From the NCBI RefSeq assembly GCF_002865585.1, contig NZ_CP025581.1, forward strand, positions 2,542,001-2,606,000: a DNA stretch of 64,000 bases. The letters run 5' to 3'. This document shows, one piece after another, positions 12,309 through 22,427 of the stretch. The notes below the pieces were generated by a model. The model searched no databases. It had not been told where the DNA came from and saw nothing but the letters and a program-made list of their open reading frames with translations. A program made the translations under genes and the position numbers. Source of the stretch: Nocardioides houyundeii (lineage in GTDB: Bacteria > Actinomycetota > Actinomycetes > Propionibacteriales > Nocardioidaceae). The stretch's first letter is position 1, and every line of letters begins with the position of its first letter.

Positions 12309-13823
12309 CTAATCGGTAGATTCCCCGATGACCAGGCGAGCTTCGGCCCGGCGGGCATGGTCCAGGTCACTGAACCCCTGCCGTTCCATGGTGCCCCAGT
12401 CGCGGGTGGTCCCCCGGAGTGCCTCGACGATGCCCTGCAGCCGCCAGAACGCGTTCATCTGGCGGTAGCCCACGTTCTCCTCCACGGCCGCGCCGATCGC
12501 CCGGAGCAGGTCGGGGACCCCTCGGTAGCGCCGGAAGCTCACCTCCTCGGCCAGCAGCGCGATCAGGGTGACGAGCACGGCGAACAGCACCGAGGCAGTG
12601 AGCAGGATGATCACCAGTGGCGGGTTCACCACGTCCCACCCCGGGATCAGCCACGTCTCCACCGCCAGGGAGCACAGCAGGAAGACCATCAGCACCAGCC
12701 CAGCGACCTCGACCACCGGCGCCAGCAGCTCGAAGGCGACGAACCAGGGCATCGCCACCATGCCGGCCACGCCGTACCGGGGGCGGAACAGCATCCGCTT
12801 GTGTCGCCACAGGATCTCGGCCAGGCCCCGGTGCCAGCGCCGCCGCTGCATGCGCAGCACCGCGCGGCTGTTGGGCACCTCGGTCCAGGCCACCGGCTCC
12901 GGCACGAAGACCACGCCCGCCTTGCGGTCGGTCTCGCCGAGGTGGCGGTGCAGACGCACCACCAGCTCCGCGTCCTCGCCGATGCAGTCGGTCGCCAGCC
13001 CGTCGACCTCGAACAGCACGTCCTTGCGGAACACCCCGAAGGCGCCCGAGATGACCAGCAGCCCGCCCGCCCGGCTCCACCCCGAACGGCCCACCAGGAA
13101 GGCGCGCAGATACTCCACCACCTGGATCCGGGCGATCCATCGTCGCGGCATCTTGACGTCCACCACCCGTCCCCGGTCGACCTTGGAGCCGTTGGCGACG
13201 CGCACCACTCCCCCGGCCGCGACGACGTTGCCGGGGTCGTCGGCGAACGGCCTGGCGACGTTGAGCAGGGCGTCGGGATCCAGCAGCGAGTCCGCGTCGA
13301 CCATGCACACCAGCTCCTTGCGGGAGTAGTTGATGCCGGCGTTGAGGGAGTCCGCCTTGCCGCCGTTGGTCTTCACCACCAGCGCCAGGTTGCGGGCTCC
13401 CCGCCTGCTCACCCAGGTGGAGACGATCTCGCCCTGAGTCGGGATCGAGCCCGCAGCCACCAGCGGGACCTCCTGCATGTCGAACTCCGCGATCAGCAGC
13501 GCCGAGGTGTCGTCGGTGGAGCCGTCGTCGATCACCACCACCTCGAAGTCGGGGTAGCGCAGCGACGTCATCGCCTGGACCGAGGTGAGGATCGTCGCGG
13601 CCTCGTTGAACGCGGGCATCAGCACCGAGACCCCGCGCGCGTGGGGGTCCAGGAACCACTCGTCGTAGCCCGCGAAGGCGAGTCGACGCCGGTAGGAGGC
13701 GAGATCGGCGACCGCCAGCAGGGTGAGCAGCGCGAAGCTGGCGTTGATCAGCACCGAGTAGACGGCGAAGACGATGGTCGTCCAGTGCACCAGCGGACCC
13801 AGGGCGTGGATCAGCTCAGGCAC
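12309..13823 (-). CDS. Membrane glycosyltransferase, family 2 (BcsA/PgaC-like)
   Basis: This 504-residue protein is a processive-type family 2 glycosyltransferase. One or two helices at the N-terminus (about 12-40) precede the catalytic domain with DDGS (99-102), DADS (176-179), ED (283-284) and QRRRW (326-330, the QxxRW type of processive synthases). Several helices follow (from about residue 350 to 450). It is likely to build and export a polysaccharide from UDP- or GDP-sugars; the sugar is unknown. Its start lies 8 bases inside the end of the HEAT gene, so it is translationally coupled to a response regulator operon. Confidence 0.85.
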   Translation of the reverse strand: MPELIHALGPLVHWTTIVFAVYSVLINASFALLTLLAVADLASYRRRLAFAGYDEWFLDPHARGVSVLMPAFNEAATILTSVQAMTSLRYPDFEVVVIDDGSTDDTSALLIAEFDMQEVPLVAAGSIPTQGEIVSTWVSRRGARNLALVVKTNGGKADSLNAGINYSRKELVCMVDADSLLDPDALLNVARPFADDPGNVVAAGGVVRVANGSKVDRGRVVDVKMPRRWIARIQVVEYLRAFLVGRSGWSRAGGLLVISGAFGVFRKDVLFEVDGLATDCIGEDAELVVRLHRHLGETDRKAGVVFVPEPVAWTEVPNSRAVLRMQRRRWHRGLAEILWRHKRMLFRPRYGVAGMVAMPWFVAFELLAPVVEVAGLVLMVFLLCSLAVETWLIPGWDVVNPPLVIILLTASVLFAVLVTLIALLAEEVSFRRYRGVPDLLRAIGAAVEENVGYRQMNAFWRLQGIVEALRGTTRDWGTMERQGFSDLDHARRAEARLVIGESTD

Positions 13824-14879
13824 TGGGCACCGCCAGTCGCGCCAGCGCGAGGGCCTCGCGCACCACCGGGTGCGCGGCGCTGGCCTCCAGGGTCCGTCTC
13901 CCGGCGAGGCCGCAACGCTCCAGTGCCTGGGCCGCCGCGCGGGCGACCTCGATGTTCTCGTCCCTCAGGGCGGCGGCGAGGAACGCGACCGACCCGGGGC
14001 CGCCGATCTTGCCCAGCGCGACCGCAGACGTGCGTCGCACCTCCATGGAGGCGTGGTCCAGCAGCCCGGCCAGCGACATCACCGAGGTGGGTGCCCCCAG
14101 GTCGCCCAGGGCGTTGACGCAGGCGATGACCAGCTCCGTCGCGTCGGACTCGAGCGCGGCCTCCAGGGTCGGCACGGACCTGTGACCTCCGACGAGGCCC
14201 AGTACCTCGGCAGCCAGGAACTGGCGCCGCAGTGCGACGGGCGAGGCGTCCTGCGGGGCCGCCAGGGCGCGCGCGAGCACCGGCACGGCCGAGGGGCCGA
14301 TCCGGTCGACGGTGGCCAGGAAGTCGTGCCGCAGCCGCACCTCGTTGGCAGCGGCGTCGAGGACGGCCTGGACCACCTCGTCGCCCGAGTACGACGCCAG
14401 CGCGAGCGTGGCGGTCCGCCGTACGGCGAACTCGCGGTCGACCAGCCCCTCGAGCAGCCGGTCGAGGCTCTCGGGGCGGCGAGGATCCCCAGCTGGTGCA
14501 TGCCGCGGCAGCGGCGCACCACCGAACGGCTCCGGGCCAGGCGCCGGGACTCGTGGAGCGAGCCCCAGTCGCGCATCAGCGCCTGCAGGCGCTCGCGGGC
14601 CCCGCCGCGCAGCTTGGGCACCAGGGCGAACGCGTCGTCGTACACCGCGCGCCGCTCCTTGCGACCGGTGCGCAGCAGCGCCAGGGTGGCGAGCTCGACC
14701 TCCTCGTCGTCACCGGCGGTGAGGAGCAGGACCTGCTGCCAGATCGGCGCACGCACGTTGCGCCGCCTTCCCTCCGAGTGGTCCCGCAGGACCCTGATCA
14801 CCACCAGGGCGAGCACGACGACGAGACAGGCCAGACCACAAGCAACGGCCGCGTACCACGCGAACCGCTCTACGGTCAT
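13816..14879 (-). CDS. Membrane-anchored HEAT-repeat protein, frameshifted in this sequence
   Basis: An N-terminal membrane helix (about residues 7-28) is followed by a charged linker and then by HEAT/PBS-type alpha repeats, for example VPTLEAALESDATELVIACV and MSLAGLLDHASMEVRRTSAV. The frame breaks at the GGGG run at 14473-14476. One added G (C on the coding strand) joins MHQLGILAAP to ESLDRLLEGLVDREFAV and gives 354 residues. HEAT repeats act as protein-binding scaffolds; no enzyme motif is visible. The ATG overlaps the response regulator stop codon and its own stop overlaps the glycosyltransferase start, so it probably links the two physically. That role is inference. Confidence 0.78.
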
Positions 14880-15247
14880 CGTGCTCGGGTCAGCAGCGCC
14901 TGGACTCGGGAGGCAAGCTCACGGGGGCTGAACGGCTTGGTGATGTAGTCGTCGGCGCCGGAGTCGAAGCCGGTCTCCACGTCGGACTCCTGCGCCCGGG
15001 CGGTCAGCAGGATGACAGGGAGGTCTGCGAGGGCGGGATCGTTGCGGATGACCCGCACCGCGTCCAGCCCAGACATCCCCGGCATCATCACGTCGAGCAC
15101 CGCGAGGTCGGGGCGCTGGCGCTGCACCTCGTCCACCGCGGAGGCGCCGTCAGCAACAGCCACCACGTCGTGCCCGAGGGTGGAGAGCTTGAACTCGACG
15201 AGCTCCCTGATGTCGACGTCGTCGTCCGCGACCAGAATCCTTGCCAT
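14876..15247 (-). CDS. Stand-alone response regulator receiver protein
   Basis: This 123-residue protein is a single CheY-like receiver with no output domain. Visible residues are the acidic pocket (DDD at 8-10), phospho-acceptor D52, T82 and K104 (YITKPF). It must act by protein contact, and the overlapping HEAT gene downstream (ATGA) is the obvious candidate partner. No histidine kinase gene is adjacent. A TAGTCT -10-like box at 15282-15287 on the minus strand could start this three-gene transcript, leaving a leader of about 30 bases with an AGGAC box. Confidence 0.9.
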   Translation of the reverse strand: MARILVADDDVDIRELVEFKLSTLGHDVVAVADGASAVDEVQRQRPDLAVLDVMMPGMSGLDAVRVIRNDPALADLPVILLTARAQESDVETGFDSGADDYITKPFSPRELASRVQALLTRAR

Positions 15248-15370
15248 TGTCCTGAAGGACCTTCCGTTCGATGTGACCCACAGACTAGGTCAACTCCATG
15301 GTGGCCGCGGCCGAACGCTCCGGCGCGTGATCTCTTGTGTTTACCCCAACAGGGGTAGGTGCGGTGCGCG

Positions 15371-17492
15371 CTAGGCGAGCTCGGCCACCGACGGCGTGCT
15401 GCGCTGCACCTGGGTGAGGAAGTCGATGTTGCTGTGCGAGCCGCGCAACCGCGCCAGCAGCAGCTCCAGGGCCTGCTCGATCTCCAGGTCGCCCAGCGCC
15501 TTGCGGAGCTTCCAGACGATCGCGACCTCCTCCGGGCTCAGCAGCAGCTCCTCGCGGCGGGTGCCCGAGGCGACCGCGTCGATCGCGGGAACAAGCGCCT
15601 GTCCGCGAGCTCGGACCGCAGTCGCAGCTCCATGTTCGCGGTGCCGGTGAAGTCCTCGAAGATCACCTCGTCCATCTTCGATCCGGTCTCCACCAGCGCG
15701 GTGGCCAGGATCGTCAGCGATCCGCCGTCCTCGACGTTGCGCGCGGCGCCGAAGAACTGCTTCGGCGGGTGCAGCGCGCTGGAGTCCACTCCCCCGGACA
15801 GGATCCGGCCGCTGGCCGGGGCGGCCAGGTTGTAGGCGCGGGCCAGCCGGGTGATGGAGTCGAGGAGGACCACCACGTCGTGGCCCAGCTCGACGAGCCG
15901 CTGCGCGCGCTCGATGGCCAGCTCGGCCAGCATCGTGTGGTCCGTGGCGGGCCTGTCGAACGTGGAGGCGATGACCTCTCCCTTGATGGTCCGCTGGAAG
16001 TCGGTCACCTCCTCGGGGCGCTCGTCGATCAGCACGACCATCAGGTGGCACTCGGGGTTGTTGGTGCTGATCGAGTTCGCGATGGACTGCAGCACCCTCG
16101 TCTTGCCGGCCTTGGGCGGGGACACGATGAGGCCCCGCTGCCCCTTGCCGATCGGCGCCGCGACGTCGATGATCCGACCGATCAGGTCCTGGCCACCGGT
16201 CTCCAGGCGCAGCCGCTCGCTCGGGTGCACCGGCGTGAACGAGGCGAACTCCGGCCGGTCCTTGGCCGCCTCGGGGTCGCCGCCGTTGACCGAGTCGATG
16301 CGCACCATGGGGTTGAACTTCTCGCGCCGCTCGCCCTCGCGGGGCTGGCGGACCTGGCCGACGATGGCGTCGCCGCGCCGCAGCCCGTACTTGCGCACCA
16401 TCGACAGCGAGACGTAGACGTCGTCGGCGCCGGGCAGGTAGCCGGTCGTCCGGACGAACGCGTAGTTGTCGAGAACGTCCAGGATGCCGGCGGCCGGCAC
16501 CAGGATGTCGTCCTCGAGGATCGAGGTGTCGGGCTCGTTGCGGCCGCCGGCGCGCGGCGTGGTCCGCTCGCGTCCCCGGCGACGGCGGTTCCGCCTGCTG
16601 CCGGCGTCGTCGTCCAGGTCGTCCTGGTCCCGGTTGCCCTGCTGGTCCCGGTTGCCCTGCTGGTCCCGGTTGCCCTGCTGGTCCCGGTTGCCCTGCTGGT
16701 CCCGGTTGCCCTGCTGGTCCCGGTTGCCCTGCTGGTCCCGGTTGCCCTGCTGGTCCCGGTTGCCCTGCTGGTCCCGGTTGCCCTGCTGGTCCCGGTTGCC
16801 CTGCTGATCGCGGTTGCCCTGCTGATCGCGGTTGCCCTGCTGATCGCGGTTGCCCTGCTGGCGGCGCTGCCGCTTCGGGGTGTTGGCCTCGTTCTCGCGC
16901 TGGGCGTCCTGCTCGTTGTCCCGGGCGCGCTCCTCGCGAAGCTCCGTCGACGCCTCGCGCCGCGCCTCCCGGGTCTGGCTGGTCACGGTGTGCCCACCCT
17001 GGGCCTCGATCGCGGGCTCGCTCGAGCCAGCCGCAGCAGCCTCGCCCCGACTACGACGGCGGGTGGCGCGGGCCGGCGCGTCCGGCGTCCTGGACTCATC
17101 GGCGGGCCCGCTCGGGGTGCCGGCGGCGTCCTGGCTGCCGGACTCGCCTGCCCCGGTCCCGGACTGGACGGGCGCGCCGCCGGCCCTCTTGCCAGCCGAT
17201 CGCGCCGCGACCCGCTCGGTGGACCGGGCAACGGCAGGCTGGCCCTCGGGGCCGTGCTGGGGGCCGCGTCGGCGGCTGCGGCTCGGGGCGGGGACTGCAC
17301 GCCGCGGATCGCCTCGACGAGCTGCGCCTTCTTCATCGAGCCGGCACCGGGGATGGCCAGCGCGCCCGCCATCGCCTTGAGATCCGCGAGCAGCATGGTG
17401 TTGAGGCTGGTGGCGCGCTTGCGCTGCGTCGGCGCAGTCGTGTCGGGCGCCTGCGTCGCCTCGGAACCGGTCGAGCCGGGGGTTTCGGTCAC
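15371..17492 (-). CDS. rho: Transcription termination factor Rho, frameshifted twice in this sequence
   Basis: Rho is the hexameric RNA helicase that ends transcription. The GTG start gives an N-terminal Rho-N fold ([18 protein letters not shown]), then a long disordered insertion containing 13 copies of QQGNRD, then the RNA-binding cold-shock fold ([15 protein letters not shown]) and the ATPase core with KAGKTRVLQ and [11 protein letters not shown]. Two single-base losses break the frame. One is in the 17259-17293 region, most simply the GGGGG run at 17259-17263. The other is at the GGG at 15587-15589, where TTC CCC GCG is expected ([13 protein letters not shown]). Repair of both gives 707 residues ending STPSVAELA. 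An essential gene with two such errors points to base calling. Confidence 0.9.
16626..16859 (-). repeat. 13 x 18-bp tandem repeat inside rho (QQGNRD)
   Basis: Thirteen uninterrupted 18-base units encode QQGNRD. On the plus strand the first ten read ggtcccggttgccctgct with no differences seen. The last three carry gatcgcg in place of ggtcccg, a synonymous change. Such near-identity implies recent expansion by slippage or unequal exchange, and the copy number may vary between strains or be collapsed in assembly. Confidence 0.95.
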
Positions 17493-17736
17493 GTGAAGTC
17501 CTTGCCACGTCCAGTGCGGGGCGGTGAGAACCGCCGGGCATCCGTTGATGAGTCTCCCCGACCTCGTCGCTCGCGGATGCGAGGCGCCGGTGCGGACACG
17601 TCGGAAGGGGGATGAGGCACACCGGGGGGTGCTCTTCGCAGTCACCGGTGGTCGCGCGCGGGTGGCGCGCCGGTCACGCTACCACTCCCGGCGCCCCCGG
17701 ATCGGGAGCGGGCGGCGGGCGGCGGTGCGGCCTCCC

Positions 17737-17766
17737 CCGCGTCGTCAGTGCCCGCGTCGTCAGTGC
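17737..17766. repeat. 15-bp perfect tandem duplication at the thrB stop codon
   Basis: The unit ccgcgtcgtcagtgc occurs twice in direct succession. The second copy contains the thrB stop codon; the first lies just beyond it. The rest of the 267-base spacer between thrB and rho (17493-17759) holds no gene that I can support and must contain the rho promoter. Confidence 0.8.
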
Positions 17767-18659
17767 ACCGTGGCGCCGTCCTGGTCGACCTCGAGGTGCC
17801 GGGCCTGCCAGCCCGACGGGCAGCGGCTCAGCAGCCCGCCCACCGAGGCGTGGTCGGTGAGGGCCAGGACGGTGGGACCGGCTCCGGAGACCACCGTCGG
17901 CACCCCCGACTCGCGCAGCCGGCGCACCAGGGCCAGGGAGTCGGGCATCACCGGCTCCCGGTAGTCCTGGTGCAGGAAGTCCTCGGTGGCCGCCATCAGG
18001 CACTCGGGCCGGTCCGCCAGCGCGGCGACCAGCAGGGCCGCGCGACCGGCGTTCGCCGCTGCCCGGGCGTGCGGCACCGTATCGGGGAGCAGGCCCCGTG
18101 CGAGCGACGTCGCCACGGGTACGTCGGGCACGAACGCGACCGCCGTGACCCGGGGGTCCACGGCACTCTTGACGGCGTACCAGTGCTCGTCCGCCCGCCC
18201 GGCGATCGTGAAGCCGCCCAGCAGGGCCGGAGCGACGTTGTCCGGATGCCCCTCCAGGTCCGAGGCCAGGGCCAGCAGGGCGTCGTCATCCAGGAGCAGC
18301 GCTCCCCCGGCCACCAGCGCTCGGGCCAGCACCAGGCCTCCGACGATCGCCGCGGAGGACGACCCCAGGCCCCGGGCGTGCGGGATCCGGTTGTCGCAGA
18401 CCAATCGCAGCCCCGGCGGCTGGGCGCACATCGCCTGGAACGCGCTCCGCATGGCGCGCACCACGAGGTGGCTCTCGTCCTGGGGGACGTCGGCGGCGCC
18501 CTCGCCCCGCACCGAGATCTCCAGTCCCGATTCCACGACCTGCGCGACCAGGGAGTCGCGCCAGGCCAGCGCGAGGCCGAGACTGTCGAATCCGGGCCCG
18601 AGGTTGGCGGACGTGGCCGGGACGGTGACCCGGACCTCGCCCTGCACGAAGGTCGGCAC
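17760..18659 (-). CDS. thrB: Homoserine kinase
   Basis: This 299-residue GHMP kinase phosphorylates homoserine to O-phosphohomoserine, the substrate of ThrC. The phosphate-binding loop GLGSSSAA is at about residues 97-104, and the N-terminal substrate segment PATSANLGPGFDSLGLAL is typical. I start it at the GTG 2 bases after the thrC stop codon, which puts the family N-terminus in place. It is the last gene of argS-lysA-hom-thrC-thrB. Confidence 0.95.
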   Translation of the reverse strand: MPTFVQGEVRVTVPATSANLGPGFDSLGLALAWRDSLVAQVVESGLEISVRGEGAADVPQDESHLVVRAMRSAFQAMCAQPPGLRLVCDNRIPHARGLGSSSAAIVGGLVLARALVAGGALLLDDDALLALASDLEGHPDNVAPALLGGFTIAGRADEHWYAVKSAVDPRVTAVAFVPDVPVATSLARGLLPDTVPHARAAANAGRAALLVAALADRPECLMAATEDFLHQDYREPVMPDSLALVRRLRESGVPTVVSGAGPTVLALTDHASVGGLLSRCPSGWQARHLEVDQDGATVH

Positions 18660-18661
18660 GG

Positions 18662-19729
18662 TCAGGTCAGCCCGGCGGCCGCGGCCGCGGCGTCGACCTG
18701 GGCGTCGACCACGGTGTCCACGATGGAGCCCACGCCCTCCAGTGCGGTGTCGGTGTCCTTGAGCCCGTGGCCGGTCACGGTGATGACCACCGTCTTGCCC
18801 GCGTAGGACTCGCCCTGCGCCAGCTCCTGCAGCATCCCCGCGACCCCGGCCGCCGAGGCCGGCTCCACGAAGACCCCGTCCCGGCGGGCGAGCTCGCGCT
18901 GGGCCGAGAGGATCTGGTCGTCGGTGACCGAGGCGAAGCGGCCACCGGACTGGTCGGCCGCGTCCACCGCGAGCTTCCAGGAGGCCGGGTTGCCGATCCG
19001 GATCGCGGTGGCCTTGGTCTCCGGGTTCGGGAAGGGCGAGCCGGTGACGAGCGGCGACGCGCCCTCGGCCTGGAAGGCACGCATGACCGGCTTGCGGGTC
19101 GCCCGGCCCAGGTCGGCGTACTGCTGGTAGCCCAGCCAGTACGCCGAGATGTTGCCCGCGTTGCCCACCGGCAGCAGGTGGTGGTCGGGGGCGTCCCCGA
19201 GGCGGTCGACGATCTCGAAGGCGGCCGTCTTCTGCCCCTCCAGACGCACCGGGTTGACTGAGTTCACCAGGGCCACCGGGTAGTTGTCGGCCAGGCCCCG
19301 GGAGAGTCGGAGGCAGTCGTCGAAGTTGCCGCGCACCATGATCACCTGCGCGCCGTGCATGATCGCCTGGGCCATCTTGCCGGCCGAGATCTTGCCCTCC
19401 GGCACCAGCACCAGGGGCTTGAGGCGGGCCTTGGCCGCGTAGGCGGCCATCGAGGCCGAGGTGTTGCCGGTGGACGCACAGACCACCGCCTCCGCGCCCT
19501 CGTGCTTGGCCACCGAGATCGCGGCGGTCATGCCGCGGTCCTTGAAGGAGCCGGTGGGGTTGTCGCCCTCGACCTTCAGCCAGACCTGGCCGCCGGTGAG
19601 CTCGGAGAGCCACTCGGAGGTGACGAGGGGGGTGCCGCCCTCCCCGAGCGTGACCGCGGGAGTCCCCTCGGGGAGCCGCATCAGCTCGCGGTACTCCTCG
19701 ATGACTCCACGCCACTGGTGAGAACTCAC
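18662..19729 (-). CDS. thrC: Threonine synthase
   Basis: This 355-residue PLP enzyme converts O-phosphohomoserine to threonine. The PLP lysine is K63 in [11 protein letters not shown]. The short length (about 350) marks the actinobacterial/plant-like class rather than the roughly 430-residue enterobacterial form. GTG is the start, overlapping the hom stop codon (GTGA). It is flanked by hom and thrB in the common actinobacterial threonine operon. Confidence 0.95.
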   Translation of the reverse strand: MSSHQWRGVIEEYRELMRLPEGTPAVTLGEGGTPLVTSEWLSELTGGQVWLKVEGDNPTGSFKDRGMTAAISVAKHEGAEAVVCASTGNTSASMAAYAAKARLKPLVLVPEGKISAGKMAQAIMHGAQVIMVRGNFDDCLRLSRGLADNYPVALVNSVNPVRLEGQKTAAFEIVDRLGDAPDHHLLPVGNAGNISAYWLGYQQYADLGRATRKPVMRAFQAEGASPLVTGSPFPNPETKATAIRIGNPASWKLAVDAADQSGGRFASVTDDQILSAQRELARRDGVFVEPASAAGVAGMLQELAQGESYAGKTVVITVTGHGLKDTDTALEGVGSIVDTVVDAQVDAAAAAAGLT

Positions 19730-21018
19730 TCCGACTCTCCTTCAACGCGCATCACCGAGGTGACCTCGCGCACGATCTCCATGGTCCTGAGCTGCTCGAC
19801 GGTGGCAGCCAGCTGGGCGTCCGTGGCCCGGTGCGAGACCACGACGAGCTGGGCGTCCGCGCCCCGACCCTCCTGGCGCACCGTCTGGATCGACACCTCG
19901 TGCTCGGCGAAGGCCTGCGCCACCGCGGAGAGCACTCCGGCGCGGTCCTCGACGTCGATGGCCACGTGGTAGCGGGTGTGCGTCTCACCCATCGGCTGGA
20001 CGGCGCGGTCGGCATAGGCCGACTCCCCCGCGCCGGTGGTGTTCGAGAGCCGGTTGCGGGCGACGGTGACCAGGTCCCCGAGGATCGCGGACGCGGTCGG
20101 CGACCCGCCGGCGCCGGGGCCGTAGAACATCAGCTGCCCGGCCGCCTGGGACTCCACGAACACCGCGTTGTAGGCACCGCGGACGCTGGCCAGCGGGTGG
20201 CTGCGCGGGATCATGGCCGGGTGCACGCGGACCGCGACGCGGTCCTCGCGCAGCTCCGCGATCGCGAGCAGCTTGACCACCGCCCCCATCTCCCGGGCCG
20301 AGGCGACGTCCGCCGCGGTCACCTCGGAGATGCCCTCGCGGTGCACGTCGGCGGCAGTGACGCGGGAGTGGAAGGCCAGGCTGGCCAGGATGGCGGCCTT
20401 CGCGGCGGCGTCGAAGCCCTCGACGTCGGCGGTCGGGTCGGCCTCGGCGTAGCCCAGCTCCTGGGCCTCCTCCAGCGCCTCGGAGAAGCCGGCGCCGGAG
20501 CTGTCCATCTTGTCGAGGATGAAGTTCGTGGTGCCGTTGACGATGCCCATGACGCGGGTGACCCGGTCGCCGGCCAGGGACTCGCGCAACGGCCGCACGA
20601 TCGGGATGGCTCCCGCGACGGCCGCCTCGTAGTAGAGGTCGCGCTCTGCCTTGGCGGCCGCCTCGAAGAGCCGGGGTCCGTCCTCGGCCAGCAGCGCCTT
20701 GTTGGCGGTGACGACCGAGGCGCCGTTCTCCAGCGCCGACAGGATCAGCGACCGAGCGGGCTCGAGGCCGCCGATCACCTCGATCACCAGGTCGATGTCA
20801 CCGCGTGCCACCAGGCCGGCGGCATCGGTGGTGAGCAGCCCGGCAGGCACCTCGACCTCCCGCGCCGCGTCGAGCCGGCGTACGGCGACGCCGGCCAGCT
20901 CGATGCGGGCACCCACCCGGGCCTCGAGGTCGGCCGCCTGCTCGGTCAGCAGCCTGACCACCTGGGACCCCACCGAGCCGCAGCCCAGCAGGACCACCTT
21001 CAGCGACTTGTCGCTCAT
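19726..21018 (-). CDS. hom: Homoserine dehydrogenase
   Basis: This 430-residue enzyme reduces aspartate semialdehyde to homoserine. The dinucleotide-binding motif GCGSVG lies at residues 12-17. The catalytic region includes [11 protein letters not shown], which is family-diagnostic. A C-terminal ACT domain (about residues 350-425, [19 protein letters not shown]) suggests feedback control by threonine, as in other actinobacteria. The ATG overlaps the lysA stop codon (ATGA). Confidence 0.95.
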   Translation of the reverse strand: MSDKSLKVVLLGCGSVGSQVVRLLTEQAADLEARVGARIELAGVAVRRLDAAREVEVPAGLLTTDAAGLVARGDIDLVIEVIGGLEPARSLILSALENGASVVTANKALLAEDGPRLFEAAAKAERDLYYEAAVAGAIPIVRPLRESLAGDRVTRVMGIVNGTTNFILDKMDSSGAGFSEALEEAQELGYAEADPTADVEGFDAAAKAAILASLAFHSRVTAADVHREGISEVTAADVASAREMGAVVKLLAIAELREDRVAVRVHPAMIPRSHPLASVRGAYNAVFVESQAAGQLMFYGPGAGGSPTASAILGDLVTVARNRLSNTTGAGESAYADRAVQPMGETHTRYHVAIDVEDRAGVLSAVAQAFAEHEVSIQTVRQEGRGADAQLVVVSHRATDAQLAATVEQLRTMEIVREVTSVMRVEGESE

Positions 21019-22424
21019 GCTCCACCTACGTCGGTTGCCAACAGATCGTCCTCAGTCTCACGCCGCACGATCACTCGTGAGGCACCGTCCCGCACCGCGA
21101 CCACGGGCGGCCGCAGGGCATGGTTGTAGTTCGACGCCATCGACCGGCAGTAGGCGCCGGTGCCCGGCACCGCCAGCAGGTCCCCGGGCGCGACGTCGGC
21201 CGGGAGGAACTCGTCCTTGACCACGACGTCCCCCGCCTCGCAGTGCTTGCCCACGACCCGGGAGAGCCGGGGAGCTGCCGTCGAAGCGCGACCGGCGAGC
21301 GTGCAGGAGTAGTCGGCGTCGTACAGCGCGGTGCGGATGTTGTCGCTCATGCCCCCGTCGACACTGACGTAGGAGCGGCGAGCGCCGCCGTCGAGCGCGA
21401 CCTCCTTGACCGTGCCGACGCTGTAGACCGTGCACATCGAGGGGCCCGCGATCGCGCGCCCGGGCTCGATGGAGAGCCGCGGCGCCGCGATGCCCAGGGC
21501 CCGGCACTCGCGCGCCACGATCTCCCGCATCTCGTCCGCGAGCTGACCGGGCTCGGACGGGTCGTCCTGCGTGGTGTACGCGATGCCGAACCCTCCCCCG
21601 AGGTCCATCTCCGGCAGCACCACGTCCAGCTCGCTGGCCACCCGGGCGTGCAGGGCCAGGACCCGGCGGGCGGCGACCTCGAAGCCGGAGGAGTCGAAGA
21701 TCTGGCTGCCGATGTGGGAGTGCAGACCGAGCAGCTCCAGACCCGGCGCCGCGAGGATCCGCCGGACCGCCTCGAAGGCGTCACCGGAGGTGATCGAGAA
21801 GCCGAACTTCTGGTCCTCGTGCGCGGTCGCGATGTACTCGTGCGTGTGCGCCTCGACCCCGGCGGTCACCCGCACCATCACCCGGATCCGGGCATCGGCG
21901 CCCCCACGAGCCGCAGCCAGCGCCTCCAGGCGCTCGACCTCGTGGAAGGAGTCGACGACGATGCGGCCGACCCCCAGCTCGACGGCACGCGCCAGCTCGG
22001 CGGCGGTCTTGTTGTTGCCGTGGTAGCCCACCCGGGCCATGTCGAAGCCTGCGCGCTGGGCCACCAGCAGCTCCCCGGCGCTGCACACGTCCAGGCACAG
22101 CCCCTCCTCGGCGACCCACCGGGCCACCTCGGTGCACAGGAACGCCTTGCCGGCGTAGAACACGTCGTAGTCGTCGAAGGCGTCGCGGAAGGCGCGGGCA
22201 CGGGCACGGAAGTCCGCCTCGTCCAGGACGTACGCCGGGGAGCCGTGCTCGGTGACCAGGTCGGTCACGCGCACGCCCCCGATCTCCAGCACCCCGTCGC
22301 TCTTGCGGGCGGTCTGCGACCACAGGTGCGGGACCAGGGCGTTGGGGTCAGCGGGCTCGCGCAGCCAGGACGGGCCCTTCAGGGCACCGTCGGCGTGCGC
22401 CCATCCGGCTTCGTGTGAGGGCAC
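21015..22424 (-). CDS. lysA: Diaminopimelate decarboxylase
   Basis: This 469-residue fold-III PLP enzyme makes lysine from meso-diaminopimelate. The PLP lysine is K93 in FYAGKAF. The glycine-rich phosphate-binding loop DLGGGFGIAY and the C-terminal substrate motif GAYCRSMASNYN are present. It starts 3 bases after the argS stop codon, which suggests one transcript from the argS promoter. The conserved argS-lysA-hom order couples lysine and threonine formation to arginyl-tRNA synthetase expression. Confidence 0.95.
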   Translation of the reverse strand: MPSHEAGWAHADGALKGPSWLREPADPNALVPHLWSQTARKSDGVLEIGGVRVTDLVTEHGSPAYVLDEADFRARARAFRDAFDDYDVFYAGKAFLCTEVARWVAEEGLCLDVCSAGELLVAQRAGFDMARVGYHGNNKTAAELARAVELGVGRIVVDSFHEVERLEALAAARGGADARIRVMVRVTAGVEAHTHEYIATAHEDQKFGFSITSGDAFEAVRRILAAPGLELLGLHSHIGSQIFDSSGFEVAARRVLALHARVASELDVVLPEMDLGGGFGIAYTTQDDPSEPGQLADEMREIVARECRALGIAAPRLSIEPGRAIAGPSMCTVYSVGTVKEVALDGGARRSYVSVDGGMSDNIRTALYDADYSCTLAGRASTAAPRLSRVVGKHCEAGDVVVKDEFLPADVAPGDLLAVPGTGAYCRSMASNYNHALRPPVVAVRDGASRVIVRRETEDDLLATDVGGA

Positions 22425-22427
22425 AGG

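Noticed and set aside
15342..15357. TACCCC-AACA-GGGGTA hairpin between the response regulator and rho as a rho terminator
   Set aside because: The stem is only six base pairs with no T-run on the minus strand; not strong enough to call.
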